Notes under the pieces: model-generated
The model's database searches: none
Told to the model about the DNA's origin: nothing
The model's input: only the letters and a program-made list of their open reading frames with translations
Part shown: positions 1-7,803 of the stretch, one piece after another
Position numbering within the stretch: position 1 is the first letter of the stretch
Layout of the letters: every line of letters begins with the position of its first letter
Assembly (NCBI GenBank): GCA_001897375.1
Contig: MKSU01000003.1
Coordinates: 62,001-126,000 of the forward strand
Origin: Sphingomonas sp. 67-36
GTDB taxonomy: Bacteria; Pseudomonadota; Alphaproteobacteria; Sphingomonadales; Sphingomonadaceae
Direction of reading: 5' to 3'
DNA length: 64,000 nt
Made by a program: the position numbers and the translations under genes

Positions 1-1
1 C

Positions 2-853
2 ACGCTGGGGGGGCGGCGATCGTTCCAGATCGGGCTGATCCACGACAACCCCAGCCCATATTATATCTTCAACATGCAGGCCGGCGTGGGGCAGCGCTGC
101 CGCGAAGCCAGTTTCCGCATGATCATTCAGCCGTGCGACATCAATTCGCCCGGTCTCGTCGACGATATCGGCGCGCTGATCGACCAGGCGCAACTCGACG
201 GCATCATCATGACCCCGCCGGTGACCGATGTCGGCACCGCCTTGGCCGAACTGTTCCGGCGCAAGATTCCGGTCGTGCGCGTCCAGCCGGGAACCGATCT
301 GACGGCGACGTCGGCGGTGTATATCGACAATGTGCAGGCGGCCGATGACATGACCGCCTATCTGATCTCCCTCGGCCATCGCCGCATCGCGCTCGTCACC
401 GGCCACGCCAATTATTTCGCCAGCGGCCAGCGTCTGACTGGCTACCGGCAGGCGTTGCAGCGCGCGGGTATCGGTTTCGACGCCGCGCTCGTCTTTCCCG
501 GCCAGTTCGATTTCCAGTCCGGCGCGGCGGCGGCGGAGGCGCTGCTGGCGCTCGATGAGCCGCCGACCGCGATCTTCGCGAGCAGCGACGAGATGGCGGC
601 TGGCGTGCTTGCCGCCGCGCATCGCAAGGGGGTGGCGGTGCCGGAGCAATTGTCGGTCGCCGGATTCGATGACACCGATCTCGCGCAGGTCGTGTGGCCG
701 GCGCTCACGACGATCCGTCAGCCGATCCGCGATCTCGGCTATGCCGCCGCCGACCTGCTGCTGGCATTCGATGAGCGGATCGAGCGGCGCCAGCTTCCTC
801 ACGAACTGATCGTGCGCGGCTCGACGGCATCGGCGCGGGCATCGGCGCGCTGA
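2..853 (+). CDS. LacI-family transcriptional regulator (5' truncated)
   Basis: The reading frame is open from the first bases of the window, so the N-terminal helix-turn-helix lies outside. What remains is the periplasmic-binding-protein-like sugar sensor of LacI/GalR proteins. It starts near FQIGLIHDNPSPYY, continues with PVVRVQPG, GHRRIALVTGH and FASSDEMAAGVL, and ends with VAGFDDTDLAQVVWPALTTIRQP, the usual C-terminal signature. Three LacI-type palindromes lie just downstream, before the MFS gene, the aldo/keto reductase and the isomerase, so this is the likely local repressor. The ligand cannot be read from sequence. Given the neighbouring genes, a sulfoquinovose-derived sugar is my inference. 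Confidence 0.9.
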   Translation, partial: TLGGRRSFQIGLIHDNPSPYYIFNMQAGVGQRCREASFRMIIQPCDINSPGLVDDIGALIDQAQLDGIIMTPPVTDVGTALAELFRRKIPVVRVQPGTDLTATSAVYIDNVQAADDMTAYLISLGHRRIALVTGHANYFASGQRLTGYRQALQRAGIGFDAALVFPGQFDFQSGAAAAEALLALDEPPTAIFASSDEMAAGVLAAAHRKGVAVPEQLSVAGFDDTDLAQVVWPALTTIRQPIRDLGYAAADLLLAFDERIERRQLPHELIVRGSTASARASAR

Positions 854-866
854 TCCTGCCACGCTC

Positions 867-893
867 GACAGCGATTAAAAGAAAATCGCTGTC
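867..893. terminator. Perfect 10-bp inverted repeat after lacI gene
   Basis: GACAGCGATT (867-876) and AATCGCTGTC (884-893) form a perfect 10-bp stem with a 7-nt A-rich loop, 13 bases after the regulator stop. There is no clear T-run after it, so it could be a weak terminator or part of the control region of the MFS gene. Confidence 0.45.
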
Positions 894-903
894 CAATCGG
901 ATG

Positions 904-917
904 TGACAACGTTATCT
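904..917. promoter_or_regulatory. LacI-type operator upstream of MFS gene
   Basis: TGACAACGTTATCT is a near-palindrome centred on ACGT. It lies 36 bases before the GTG start of the MFS transporter. It matches the elements at 2248 and 5512, giving the consensus TGAYAACGWTRTCW. This is typical of LacI/GalR operators, and a LacI-family gene lies directly upstream. Confidence 0.7.
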
Positions 918-952
918 CATCGGGCAAGGCATAAGGATTCGAGGAGAGCGGG

Positions 953-2197
953 GTGGCTCATATCGCCGACAAGCGACGCTGGCTGCTGGTGGGATTGGTG
1001 TTCGTCGCCATCGTCCTCAACTATGTCGATCGCCAGATTCTCGCATTGCTGAAGCCGACCCTGCAGGCCGCGTTCGCGTGGAGCGACCGCGATTACAGCC
1101 ACATGGCTTCCGCCTTCCAGTTCGCGGCGGCGATTGCCTTCCTCGGCACCGGCTGGTTCATCGACAAGGTCGGCCTGCGCGTTGGCTTCGCGATCGGGGT
1201 GGGGGTGTGGAGCCTCGCCGGCATGGCACATGCCTTCGTCACGACCGTCGCGGGCTTCGTCACCTCGCGCGCGGTGCTCGGCGCGGCTGAGTCGATCGGT
1301 ACTCCCGCCGCGCTGAAGACCGCCGCGACATATTTCGACACCAGGGAGCGTTCGATCGTCCTCGGCCTTGGCGGGATCGCCCCGAATATCGGCGCGATCC
1401 TCACGCCGCTGCTGATCCCGCTGATGGCGTTGATGTGGGGCTGGCAGGCAACCTTCCTGATTGCGGGCGGGCTGGGTCTGGTCTGGGTGGTCGTCTGGTT
1501 CGCGGTGCGGATTCCGGAGCAGCCGGGCGCGGCCGACACGACCGAAGCGAGGATTCCGTGGAGCAGCCTGCTGTCGGATCGCCGGCAATGGGCGGTGATC
1601 GCCGGCAAGGCGCTCACCGATCATGTGTGGTGGTTCCTGCTCTTCTTCATGCCGGATCTGTTTCACCGTGTCTTCGGGCTGACGCAGGGTACGCTCGGAT
1701 TGCCGGTGGCGTTCGTCTATTTCATGGCGGCGATCGGCGGCGTCACCAGCGGCTTCGTGCCGGCCGGGCTGATGGCGCGCGGCTGGAGCGTCAACGCCGC
1801 GCGGAAGACGACGATGCTCGTCTATGCGCTGTTCATCCTGCCGGTGCCCTTGCTGATCGGGGTGAGCAGCGCATGGCTCGCGGCGCTGATCCTCGGCCTC
1901 GCGCTGTTCGCGCATCAGGGTTTCTCGACCAATCTCTTCGGGTTGACGACCGATGTGTTTCCGGCGCGGATCGTCGGTTCGGCGATCGGCATCGGCGCCT
2001 TCGCCGGCAACCTTTCCGGCATGGCGATGATCGAGTTCGCGGGTTGGTCGCTGGATAACGGACACGGCTACATGCCGATGATGCTTATCTGCGCCGTGAC
2101 CTATCTTGTCGCGCTGACGGTGATTCACCTCATCCTGCCGCATATCGTCGCGATCGACGAGGATCGCGGCGGCGAGGTTCCCGTTTTCGCGCACTGA
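953..2197 (+). CDS. MFS transporter, organic-anion (ExuT/ACS-like) type
   Basis: This 414-residue polytopic membrane protein resembles the anion:cation symporter branch of the MFS (hexuronate and galactonate porters). It has an N-terminal LNYVDRQIL segment, two blocks of about six hydrophobic helices, and FIDKVGLRVGF between helices 2 and 3. The start is GTG at 953, chosen for the GAGGAGAG ribosome site at 941. It is the first gene after the lacI gene and has a LacI-type operator in front. Members of this branch usually carry sugar acids, so an anionic sulfonated sugar would suit it. That substrate is an inference from the neighbouring desulfonation genes. Confidence 0.85.
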   Translation: MAHIADKRRWLLVGLVFVAIVLNYVDRQILALLKPTLQAAFAWSDRDYSHMASAFQFAAAIAFLGTGWFIDKVGLRVGFAIGVGVWSLAGMAHAFVTTVAGFVTSRAVLGAAESIGTPAALKTAATYFDTRERSIVLGLGGIAPNIGAILTPLLIPLMALMWGWQATFLIAGGLGLVWVVVWFAVRIPEQPGAADTTEARIPWSSLLSDRRQWAVIAGKALTDHVWWFLLFFMPDLFHRVFGLTQGTLGLPVAFVYFMAAIGGVTSGFVPAGLMARGWSVNAARKTTMLVYALFILPVPLLIGVSSAWLAALILGLALFAHQGFSTNLFGLTTDVFPARIVGSAIGIGAFAGNLSGMAMIEFAGWSLDNGHGYMPMMLICAVTYLVALTVIHLILPHIVAIDEDRGGEVPVFAH

Positions 2198-2247
2198 CCG
2201 GCCATCCCATGAAAAGCCGCTTTCCAGCTTCGATCGCATGGAGTATG

Positions 2248-2261
2248 TGACAACGATGTCA
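2248..2261. promoter_or_regulatory. LacI-type operator over the aldo/keto reductase start
   Basis: TGACAACGATGTCA has perfect TGACA/TGTCA arms and contains the ATG at 2256. Binding here would block both transcription and access to the start codon of the reductase. It belongs to the same set as the sites at 904 and 5512. Confidence 0.65.
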
Positions 2262-3158
2262 GAAAATCTTCCCGCTCCCGCCAGTCTTTCCCTCGCCGGG
2301 CATGAGATCTCGCCGATCGCCTGGGGAATGTGGCGCTTCGCCGGCGCCGACGTGGCGACGGCGCGCGCGCGCGTCGAGGCCGCCTTCGAAGCCGGGGTTA
2401 CATTGTTCGATACCGCCGACATCTACGGCTGCGATACGCCCGGCGGTTTCGGTTCGGCCGAGGCGCTGCTCGGCGAGGTTTTCGCGGAGGCCCCGCAACT
2501 GCGCGACAGGATGGTGCTCGCGACCAAGGGCGGGATCGTTCTCGGCGTTCCGTATGACAGCAGCGCCACCTACCTCGCCTCCGCGATCGATATCTCGCTC
2601 AGGCGCCTGCGCACCGAACATGTCGAATTGTGGCAGATTCATCGCCCGGACCTGCTCACCCATCCGCAGGAAATCGCGCGCGCGCTCGAGGACGCGCATC
2701 GCGCCGGCAAGATCGGCGCGATCGGCGTGTCTAATTTCACGCCGTCGCAGACGGCGGCGCTCGCCAAGTTTCTTCCAGTGCCATTGGTCAGTCACCAGAG
2801 CGAATTTTCACCGCTTCATCTCGATCCGCTGTTCGACGGCATCCTCGATCAATCCATGGAACGCGCGATGGGTTTCCTCGCCTGGTCGCCACTGGGCGGC
2901 GGTCGACTTGGCGATCCGGCCGATGAACGCACGCGGGCGGTCGCCGCGCTGCTGGATGCCAAGGCGCGCGAATATGGCGTCTCGCGCGCTGCCGCCACCT
3001 ATAGCTGGGTGATGGCGCACCCGGCGCGCCCGATTCCGATCGTCGGCACGCAGAATGTAGCGCGCATCCGCGAGATTCCGCAGGCGTTCGCGCCGCGATG
3101 GACGCGTGCCGAATGGTACGCGGTCCTGCAAATGTCGATGGGGGAGAAACTGCCATGA
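2256..3158 (+). CDS. Aldo/keto reductase, SmoB-like candidate
   Basis: This is an (alpha/beta)8 NAD(P)H-dependent reductase of 300 residues. The AKR catalytic tetrad is visible: Asp52 in FDTAD, Tyr57 in IYG, Lys91 in TKGG and His129 in QIHRPD. IGVSNF and a C-terminal IPIVGTQN follow. Start 2256 is preferred over the in-frame ATG at 2238, which lacks a ribosome site; GGAG lies at 2240-2243. The stop overlaps the start of the next gene by 4 bp (ATGA), so the two are translationally coupled. In the sulfo-SMO pathway an AKR (SmoB) reduces the 6-oxo-glucose made by the monooxygenase. Position and family fit that role, but the substrate is inferred. Confidence 0.85.
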   Translation: MSENLPAPASLSLAGHEISPIAWGMWRFAGADVATARARVEAAFEAGVTLFDTADIYGCDTPGGFGSAEALLGEVFAEAPQLRDRMVLATKGGIVLGVPYDSSATYLASAIDISLRRLRTEHVELWQIHRPDLLTHPQEIARALEDAHRAGKIGAIGVSNFTPSQTAALAKFLPVPLVSHQSEFSPLHLDPLFDGILDQSMERAMGFLAWSPLGGGRLGDPADERTRAVAALLDAKAREYGVSRAAATYSWVMAHPARPIPIVGTQNVARIREIPQAFAPRWTRAEWYAVLQMSMGEKLP

Positions 3159-4228
3159 ATGCCGCGACGACTCCGTGTGAAGTAAGCTGGTTTTCGGCAT
3201 TGTGCGACGATGATTACGAGTTCCTCGGCGTCCCCGATCCGCTACTCAAATCGAGCTGGGAGCATTGCAGCGACATCGTGATGCAGGCCGACACGCTCGG
3301 GTTCGATAATATCCTGCTTCCCTCCGGATATGCGCTCGGCATCGACACCACCGCCTTCGCGGCGGCGATCGCAACATTGGTGAAGCGCATCCGGCTGCTG
3401 ATGGCGGTGCGCATCGGCGAAAGCTGGCCGCCGCAGCTCGCGCGCCAGATCGCGACGATCGACCGCATCCTAGGCGGGCGGCTGACGGTCAACATCATCT
3501 CGTCGGACATGCCGGGCGAGACGATGGATTCCGAACCGCGCTATCGCCGTACGGTCGAGGCGATGCACATCCTCAAGACCCTGCTTAACGGAGAGCCGCT
3601 CGATCATGACGGCGAATTCTGGAAGCTGAAGCTCGATCCGCCGCCCATCGGCATGGTCTCCGGCAAGGCGCCGCCGCTCTATTTCGGGGGCCTCTCCCCC
3701 GCCGCGCGCGACGCCGCCGCGCGCGGCTGCGACGTTTTCCTGATGTGGCCGGATCGCGAGGAGGTGGTAAAGGCGATCATCGCCGATATGACCGCGCGCG
3801 CCGCCCGCTACGGCCGCACGCTAAGGTTCGGCTATCGCGCGCATGTCGTCGTGCGCGAGACCGAGGCCGATGCACGCGCCGCAGCCGACAGGCTGGTGTC
3901 GAGGCTCGACACCGAAAAGGGCGCCGCGATCAAGGCCCGGTCGCTCGATTCGCAATCGGTCGGCGTCAACGCGCAGGTCGCGCTGCGCGAGGCGGCTTCG
4001 GACGACGGTTATGTTGAGGACAATCTCTGGACCGGCGTCGGCCGTGCCCGCTCTGGCTGCGGCGCGGCGATCGTCGGCGATCCGGATCAGGTGCTCGCCA
4101 AGTTCGATCGCTATCGCGCGATGGGGATCGATGCCTTCATCCTCTCGGGCTATCCGCACGCAGCCGAGGCCGATCTGTTCGCCCGGCACGTCCTGCCGCG
4201 CATGAACCACGGGCCGCTGAAGATTTGA
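3155..4228 (+). CDS. LLM-class flavin-dependent monooxygenase, SsuD/SmoC-like
   Basis: This luciferase-like alkanesulfonate monooxygenase-type protein has 357 residues. It shows the SsuD-like opening VSWFSALCDDD, DTLGFDNILLPSGY, ARQIATIDRILGGRLTVNI and the C-terminal IVGDPDQVLAKFDRYRAMGIDAFILSGYPH. Family members use reduced FMN and oxygen to split C-S bonds, giving sulfite and an aldehyde. The ATG at 3155 has GGGGAG 8 nt upstream and overlaps the AKR stop. With the sulfoquinovosidase and sulfite dehydrogenase in the same region, a sulfoquinovose monooxygenase (SmoC role) is the best guess. A partner flavin reductase is not in the window. Another alkanesulfonate substrate cannot be excluded. 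Confidence 0.85.
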   Translation: MNAATTPCEVSWFSALCDDDYEFLGVPDPLLKSSWEHCSDIVMQADTLGFDNILLPSGYALGIDTTAFAAAIATLVKRIRLLMAVRIGESWPPQLARQIATIDRILGGRLTVNIISSDMPGETMDSEPRYRRTVEAMHILKTLLNGEPLDHDGEFWKLKLDPPPIGMVSGKAPPLYFGGLSPAARDAAARGCDVFLMWPDREEVVKAIIADMTARAARYGRTLRFGYRAHVVVRETEADARAAADRLVSRLDTEKGAAIKARSLDSQSVGVNAQVALREAASDDGYVEDNLWTGVGRARSGCGAAIVGDPDQVLAKFDRYRAMGIDAFILSGYPHAAEADLFARHVLPRMNHGPLKI

Positions 4229-4239
4229 TCCCGGAAAGC

Positions 4240-4260
4240 GGGCGGGGGCTTACCCCGCCC
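4240..4260. terminator. GC-rich hairpin between convergent genes
   Basis: GGGCGGGG (4240-4247) pairs with CCCCGCCC (4253-4260) around a 5-nt loop. It lies between the monooxygenase stop and the 3' end of the convergent alcohol dehydrogenase, overlapping the latter's stop codon. It is a candidate bidirectional terminator, without a strong T-run. Confidence 0.5.
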
Positions 4261-5416
4261 ATACCCGCGCATAGAGCATCGCCATCTCCTCGGTATCGGG
4301 CACGCGCGGATTGTTGGCGGGGGAGCCTGAGGCCGCCGCCTGCGCGCACATGGTCGGGACGAGCGCGTCCCAGCGCGCGGCGTCGATGCCCCAGGCCGCC
4401 GGTCCGGGCACTTCCAGGTCTTGGTTGAGCGCCGTCAATTCATCGAGCAGCCGCGCGACCGCCGACTGGTCGCTTTCGGCCGCGTCGGCCACTTCCATCG
4501 CCCGCGCGCAATCGGCGTAGCGATGGAGTGCGGCCGGCGCCGACCAGGCGGTGACCGCCGGTAGCAGCATGGCATTCGACAGCCCGTGCGGAACATGGAA
4601 ATGCGCGCCGATCGGCCGGCTCATCCCATGGACGAGCGCGACCGAACTGTTCGAAAAGGCGATCCCCGCCTGCGTCGCGCCAAGCATCATCGCCTCGCGC
4701 GCCGCCGCATCGCCGGGGTCGGCGCAGACCCGGCGCAGGTTGGGCGCGATCGCGCGCATCGCGAGCAGGGCCATTCCGTCGCTGAACGGGTTGGCGCGCT
4801 TCGACACATAGGCTTCGATCGCATGGGTCAGCGAATCGATTCCGGTGTCGGCGGTCAGCCGCCGGGGCTTGGAGAAGGTCAACTCGTAATCGACCAGCGC
4901 CGCGACCGGAAGGTAGGCGAGGCCGGGGCAGAGCATCTTCTCATCGGTCGCCTCGTCGGTGATGATCGTGAAGCGCGTCGCTTCCGATCCGGTGCCGGCG
5001 GTCGTCGGGATGGCGATGACCGGCAGCCCCGGCGTGTCCTGCACATGCGGCGCCTTATAGTCGCGCATCGCGCCGCCATGTTTTCCGAGCAAGGCGATCG
5101 CCTTCGCGCTGTCGAGCGGGCTTCCGCCGCCGAAGCCGACGACGCAATCATGCTCGCCCTCGTGCAGGAAGGCGACGCCGGCGTCGATCGATGCCGCTGT
5201 CGGGTCCGGCACCGTGTCTGCAAAGACGCGCGCCTCGATCCCCGCCTTTGCCAGCCCGTCTGTCAGTTCCGCCGCGCGCCCGCTGTCGCGCAGGAAGGGG
5301 TCGGTGACGATCAGCGGCCGCGACAGGCCGAGCGTGCCGAGCACGTCGGGCAATTGCCTCGACGCGCCTCCGCCGACGCGGAGGATGCGGGGCAGGGCGA
5401 TAGTGGCGACGGTCAA
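4250..5416 (-). CDS. Iron-containing (group III) alcohol dehydrogenase
   Basis: This Fe-ADH family protein has 388 residues. It shows the nucleotide site GGGSPLDSAKA, IPTTAGTGSEAT, the metal-binding HAIEAY region and HGMSRPIGAHFHVPHG with conserved histidines. A TTG start at 5416 is preferred because GAGGAG lies 8 nt upstream; the longer frame from 5485 has an atypical N-terminus. It is divergent from the isomerase gene, with a LacI-type operator between them. Family members reduce or oxidise small aldehydes and alcohols or act as maleylacetate reductases. Here it may process an aldehyde in the SQ pathway, which is inference; the described sulfo-SMO gene set, as I recall it, does not include such an enzyme. 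Confidence 0.85.
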   Translation of the reverse strand: MTVATIALPRILRVGGGASRQLPDVLGTLGLSRPLIVTDPFLRDSGRAAELTDGLAKAGIEARVFADTVPDPTAASIDAGVAFLHEGEHDCVVGFGGGSPLDSAKAIALLGKHGGAMRDYKAPHVQDTPGLPVIAIPTTAGTGSEATRFTIITDEATDEKMLCPGLAYLPVAALVDYELTFSKPRRLTADTGIDSLTHAIEAYVSKRANPFSDGMALLAMRAIAPNLRRVCADPGDAAAREAMMLGATQAGIAFSNSSVALVHGMSRPIGAHFHVPHGLSNAMLLPAVTAWSAPAALHRYADCARAMEVADAAESDQSAVARLLDELTALNQDLEVPGPAAWGIDAARWDALVPTMCAQAAASGSPANNPRVPDTEEMAMLYARVWAG

Positions 5417-5511
5417 TGGATCATCTCCTCTCCGGTCGGGCTGCACGCTATCCGGTATCGTGCGCGCGCGGCAATGCGGGATCACACGCGATTGAGCTGC
5501 TCTATCCCATA

Positions 5512-5525
5512 TGATAACGTTGTCT
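5512..5525. promoter_or_regulatory. LacI-type operator in divergent promoter
   Basis: TGATAACGTTGTCT is a near-palindrome 14 bases before the isomerase start and about 100 bases before the TTG start of the divergent alcohol dehydrogenase. It can serve both promoters. It is the same element type as at 904 and 2248. Confidence 0.7.
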
Positions 5526-5539
5526 TATAGCGGGGTATC

Positions 5540-6379
5540 ATGGCGCGATTGCTTGTTCTTCAATCGGTTTGGGGCCTTGATCGATGCCTTGGCTTCGATA
5601 TCGAAAATCATCTGGACGAGGCGCTTGCCGAAGTCGTCGCGGCGGGGTTCGACGGCGTCGGCGTCAATCTCGCGCGCATCGCGCGGACGGCGGGCGTCGC
5701 ACATGCGATGAACCCGCGCGGCCTCACATGGGAAGGGCAGGTGCTCGTCCATGACGCCGAACAGCTTCGCCACTGGATCGGCGAGGCGCATCGGCTCGGC
5801 GCGCATCATCTCAACGTCCAGATCGCTGGGCCGACGGCCGATTTCGTCGCCGCGCTCGCTCTCGTCGACAGCCTCGTCGCGGCGGCGAAGGATGCGCCGC
5901 TCCCCGTCTGGTTCGAAACCCATCGCGGGCGGCTCACCAACGATCTGCTTTTCACCCTGCGCTTGATCGTTGAACGCCCGGATTTGCCACTCACCGCCGA
6001 TCTTTCGCATTATCCGGTCGCGGGGGAGATGGATTTGCCGCTCCGCGACGATCAGCTTGCCGCGATCGAGACGATCTTGCGGCGCGCGCGGAACTTCCAC
6101 GGCCGCGTCTCGACCGCGCATCAGGTGCAGGTCGCGCTGGACGCGCCGCAGCACCGGGATTGGCTCGATCAGCATGCAGCATGGTGGCGGCGCGGGTTCG
6201 AATTGTGGCTCGAACAGGCGGACGAGGGCGATGCGCTGACCTTCATGTGCGAGTTGGGGCCGCCGCCCTACGCGATCACCGCGCCGGACGGCAGCGAGTT
6301 GACGAATCGCTGGGATGAGGCGCGACGGATGCGCGACATCGTGCGCAGGCTGTGGGCTGAGGTCGGCGGCGGCGCCTGA
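5540..6379 (+). CDS. Sugar phosphate isomerase/epimerase-like TIM-barrel protein
   Basis: The 279-residue protein has the xylose-isomerase-like TIM-barrel pattern: FDGVGVNLARI, LGAHHLNVQI, an acidic strand end WFETHRGRLTNDLL, LTADLSHY, and a late CELGPPPYAI. The Glu, Asp, His and Glu residues at strand ends are plausible metal ligands. It sits directly behind a LacI-type operator and converges with the kinase operon, 5 bases apart. The exact reaction is unknown. In a sulfo-sugar or 6-oxo-glucose setting an aldose/ketose or epimerase step is possible, but nothing in the sequence fixes it. Confidence 0.75.
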   Translation: MARLLVLQSVWGLDRCLGFDIENHLDEALAEVVAAGFDGVGVNLARIARTAGVAHAMNPRGLTWEGQVLVHDAEQLRHWIGEAHRLGAHHLNVQIAGPTADFVAALALVDSLVAAAKDAPLPVWFETHRGRLTNDLLFTLRLIVERPDLPLTADLSHYPVAGEMDLPLRDDQLAAIETILRRARNFHGRVSTAHQVQVALDAPQHRDWLDQHAAWWRRGFELWLEQADEGDALTFMCELGPPPYAITAPDGSELTNRWDEARRMRDIVRRLWAEVGGGA

Positions 6380-6384
6380 ATGCA

Positions 6385-7803
6385 TCAGGGAGCGACTGCC
6401 ACCTGCCACTTCGCGAATGCCGCATCGGCCTGATCGCGCCCGATCTTCGGCGAGAATTCGCCATCGTAGCGCGCGAGCCGCCACAAATCCCCTTCGCCGA
6501 ACAATCCCGCACCCATGCCCGCCGCCAGCGCAGCGCCATAGGCGCTGGCCTCGCGTACGGCATGGCGGCGCACCGGCCGCTGGAGTGCGTCAGCCTGAAG
6601 CTGCATCAGCGTATCGCTTGCCGATAGCCCGCCCGCGACAGGCAACGCCTCGGGCACGGGCAGCGCGGTGGCGACCACGTCGGCGATCTCGCGAAAGCGG
6701 AAGGCGATGCCCTGCAAGGCCGCACGCGCGATCTGCCCCGGCCCATCGGCGAAGCTCAGCCCCGCGATCAGCCCGCGCGCCTCGAAGTCCCCATGTGGCG
6801 CGCCCATTCCCGCCAGCGAGGGGCGCACCATGACATTCGTCGCATCGCTCGCCGCAGCGGCAGCCGCTTCCATCTCTCCGGGCGATGCGAACAGCCCCAT
6901 TCCGTTGCACAGCCAGTCCACGAGCGAACCTGTCGTTATCACCATTCCCTCGACGCAGAAGCGCAACTCCCCATCGACGCGGGCGAGCGCTTCGGGAGGC
7001 ATCGTCCTGTGGATCCGTAGCGGCGCATCGCCGGTCCCCGCCATCAGCACGCCGGAGGTGCCGTAGGTCGCTTTCCAGTCGCCTCGCCCCAGAGCGCCGT
7101 GTGCGACCATCGCCGCCTCCTGATCTGCTATCAGTGCGGTAATCGGCACGCGCGCGCCAAGCACCGCCGGATCGCTTTCCGCGATCGCGCCCCAGCTTTC
7201 GACCTGTGCGGGGAAAAGGCTCACGGGCAGGCGCTGATGCGCGAGCAGCGCCTCATCCCAGCCCGTGCCGCGCGCCTGATCGTAATAGCCGGTCAGCCAC
7301 CCCGCCGAAGCGTCCGTGACGTGCGCCCCGCTCAATTTGTACGTCAGCCAGCTATCGAGCGTGCCCCATTGCAATTCCCCCGGATCGCGCCCGGAGAGCG
7401 CGATCGCCGCCAGCAGCTTGGCCGAGGGCACTTGCGGCCAGGCGACGAACCCCGCCGCGCGCAGCGAGCGATATTCGTCCATTCCGCGCAGATCGCTCCA
7501 CACCAGCATCGGGGCGACGGGATCGCCGGTCGCGCGATCCCACAGGACGACGCTGGCGCGCTGCGTCGTTATCCCGATCGCCGCGACATCGGTGATGCCT
7601 CGCCCCGCCGCCGCCAGCGCGCCACGGATAACAGCGCGGCAAATCTCCCACACCCCGCCCGCGTCCTGTTCGACAAGACCGAGGCCGGGGAAGTGGCTGA
7701 CGATCGGCCGCTTGTCCATGCCCAGCACCATGCCCGCCGGATCGACCAGCATGGCGCGCGCGCCTGTCGTGCCCGCGTCGAGGGCGAGGAGCAGTTCAGG
7801 CAT
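6385..7803 (-). CDS. FGGY-family carbohydrate kinase, glycerol kinase-like
   Basis: This 472-residue ATP-dependent kinase has the FGGY features: an N-terminal LLALDAGTTGARAML phosphate loop, AAIGITTQRASVVLWD, GTLDSWLTYKLSG, and LIADQEAAMVAHGALGRGD followed by TYGTSGVLMAGTG. These resemble glycerol kinase more than xylulokinase. It is the last gene of a minus-strand operon, and its start overlaps the end of the AGPS-like gene by 8 bp; the first gene is a GlpD-like dehydrogenase. Phosphorylation of glycerol to glycerol 3-phosphate is therefore the likely reaction. Glycerol is the other product when sulfoquinovosyl glycerol is hydrolysed, which would explain the gene's place here. Confidence 0.85.
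   Translation of the reverse strand: MPELLLALDAGTTGARAMLVDPAGMVLGMDKRPIVSHFPGLGLVEQDAGGVWEICRAVIRGALAAAGRGITDVAAIGITTQRASVVLWDRATGDPVAPMLVWSDLRGMDEYRSLRAAGFVAWPQVPSAKLLAAIALSGRDPGELQWGTLDSWLTYKLSGAHVTDASAGWLTGYYDQARGTGWDEALLAHQRLPVSLFPAQVESWGAIAESDPAVLGARVPITALIADQEAAMVAHGALGRGDWKATYGTSGVLMAGTGDAPLRIHRTMPPEALARVDGELRFCVEGMVITTGSLVDWLCNGMGLFASPGEMEAAAAAASDATNVMVRPSLAGMGAPHGDFEARGLIAGLSFADGPGQIARAALQGIAFRFREIADVVATALPVPEALPVAGGLSASDTLMQLQADALQRPVRRHAVREASAYGAALAAGMGAGLFGEGDLWRLARYDGEFSPKIGRDQADAAFAKWQVAVAP

Noticed and set aside
917..2422. A 501-codon minus-strand open frame
   Set aside because: Antisense to the MFS gene, low-complexity Arg/Glu/Asp-rich, no ribosome site or domain.
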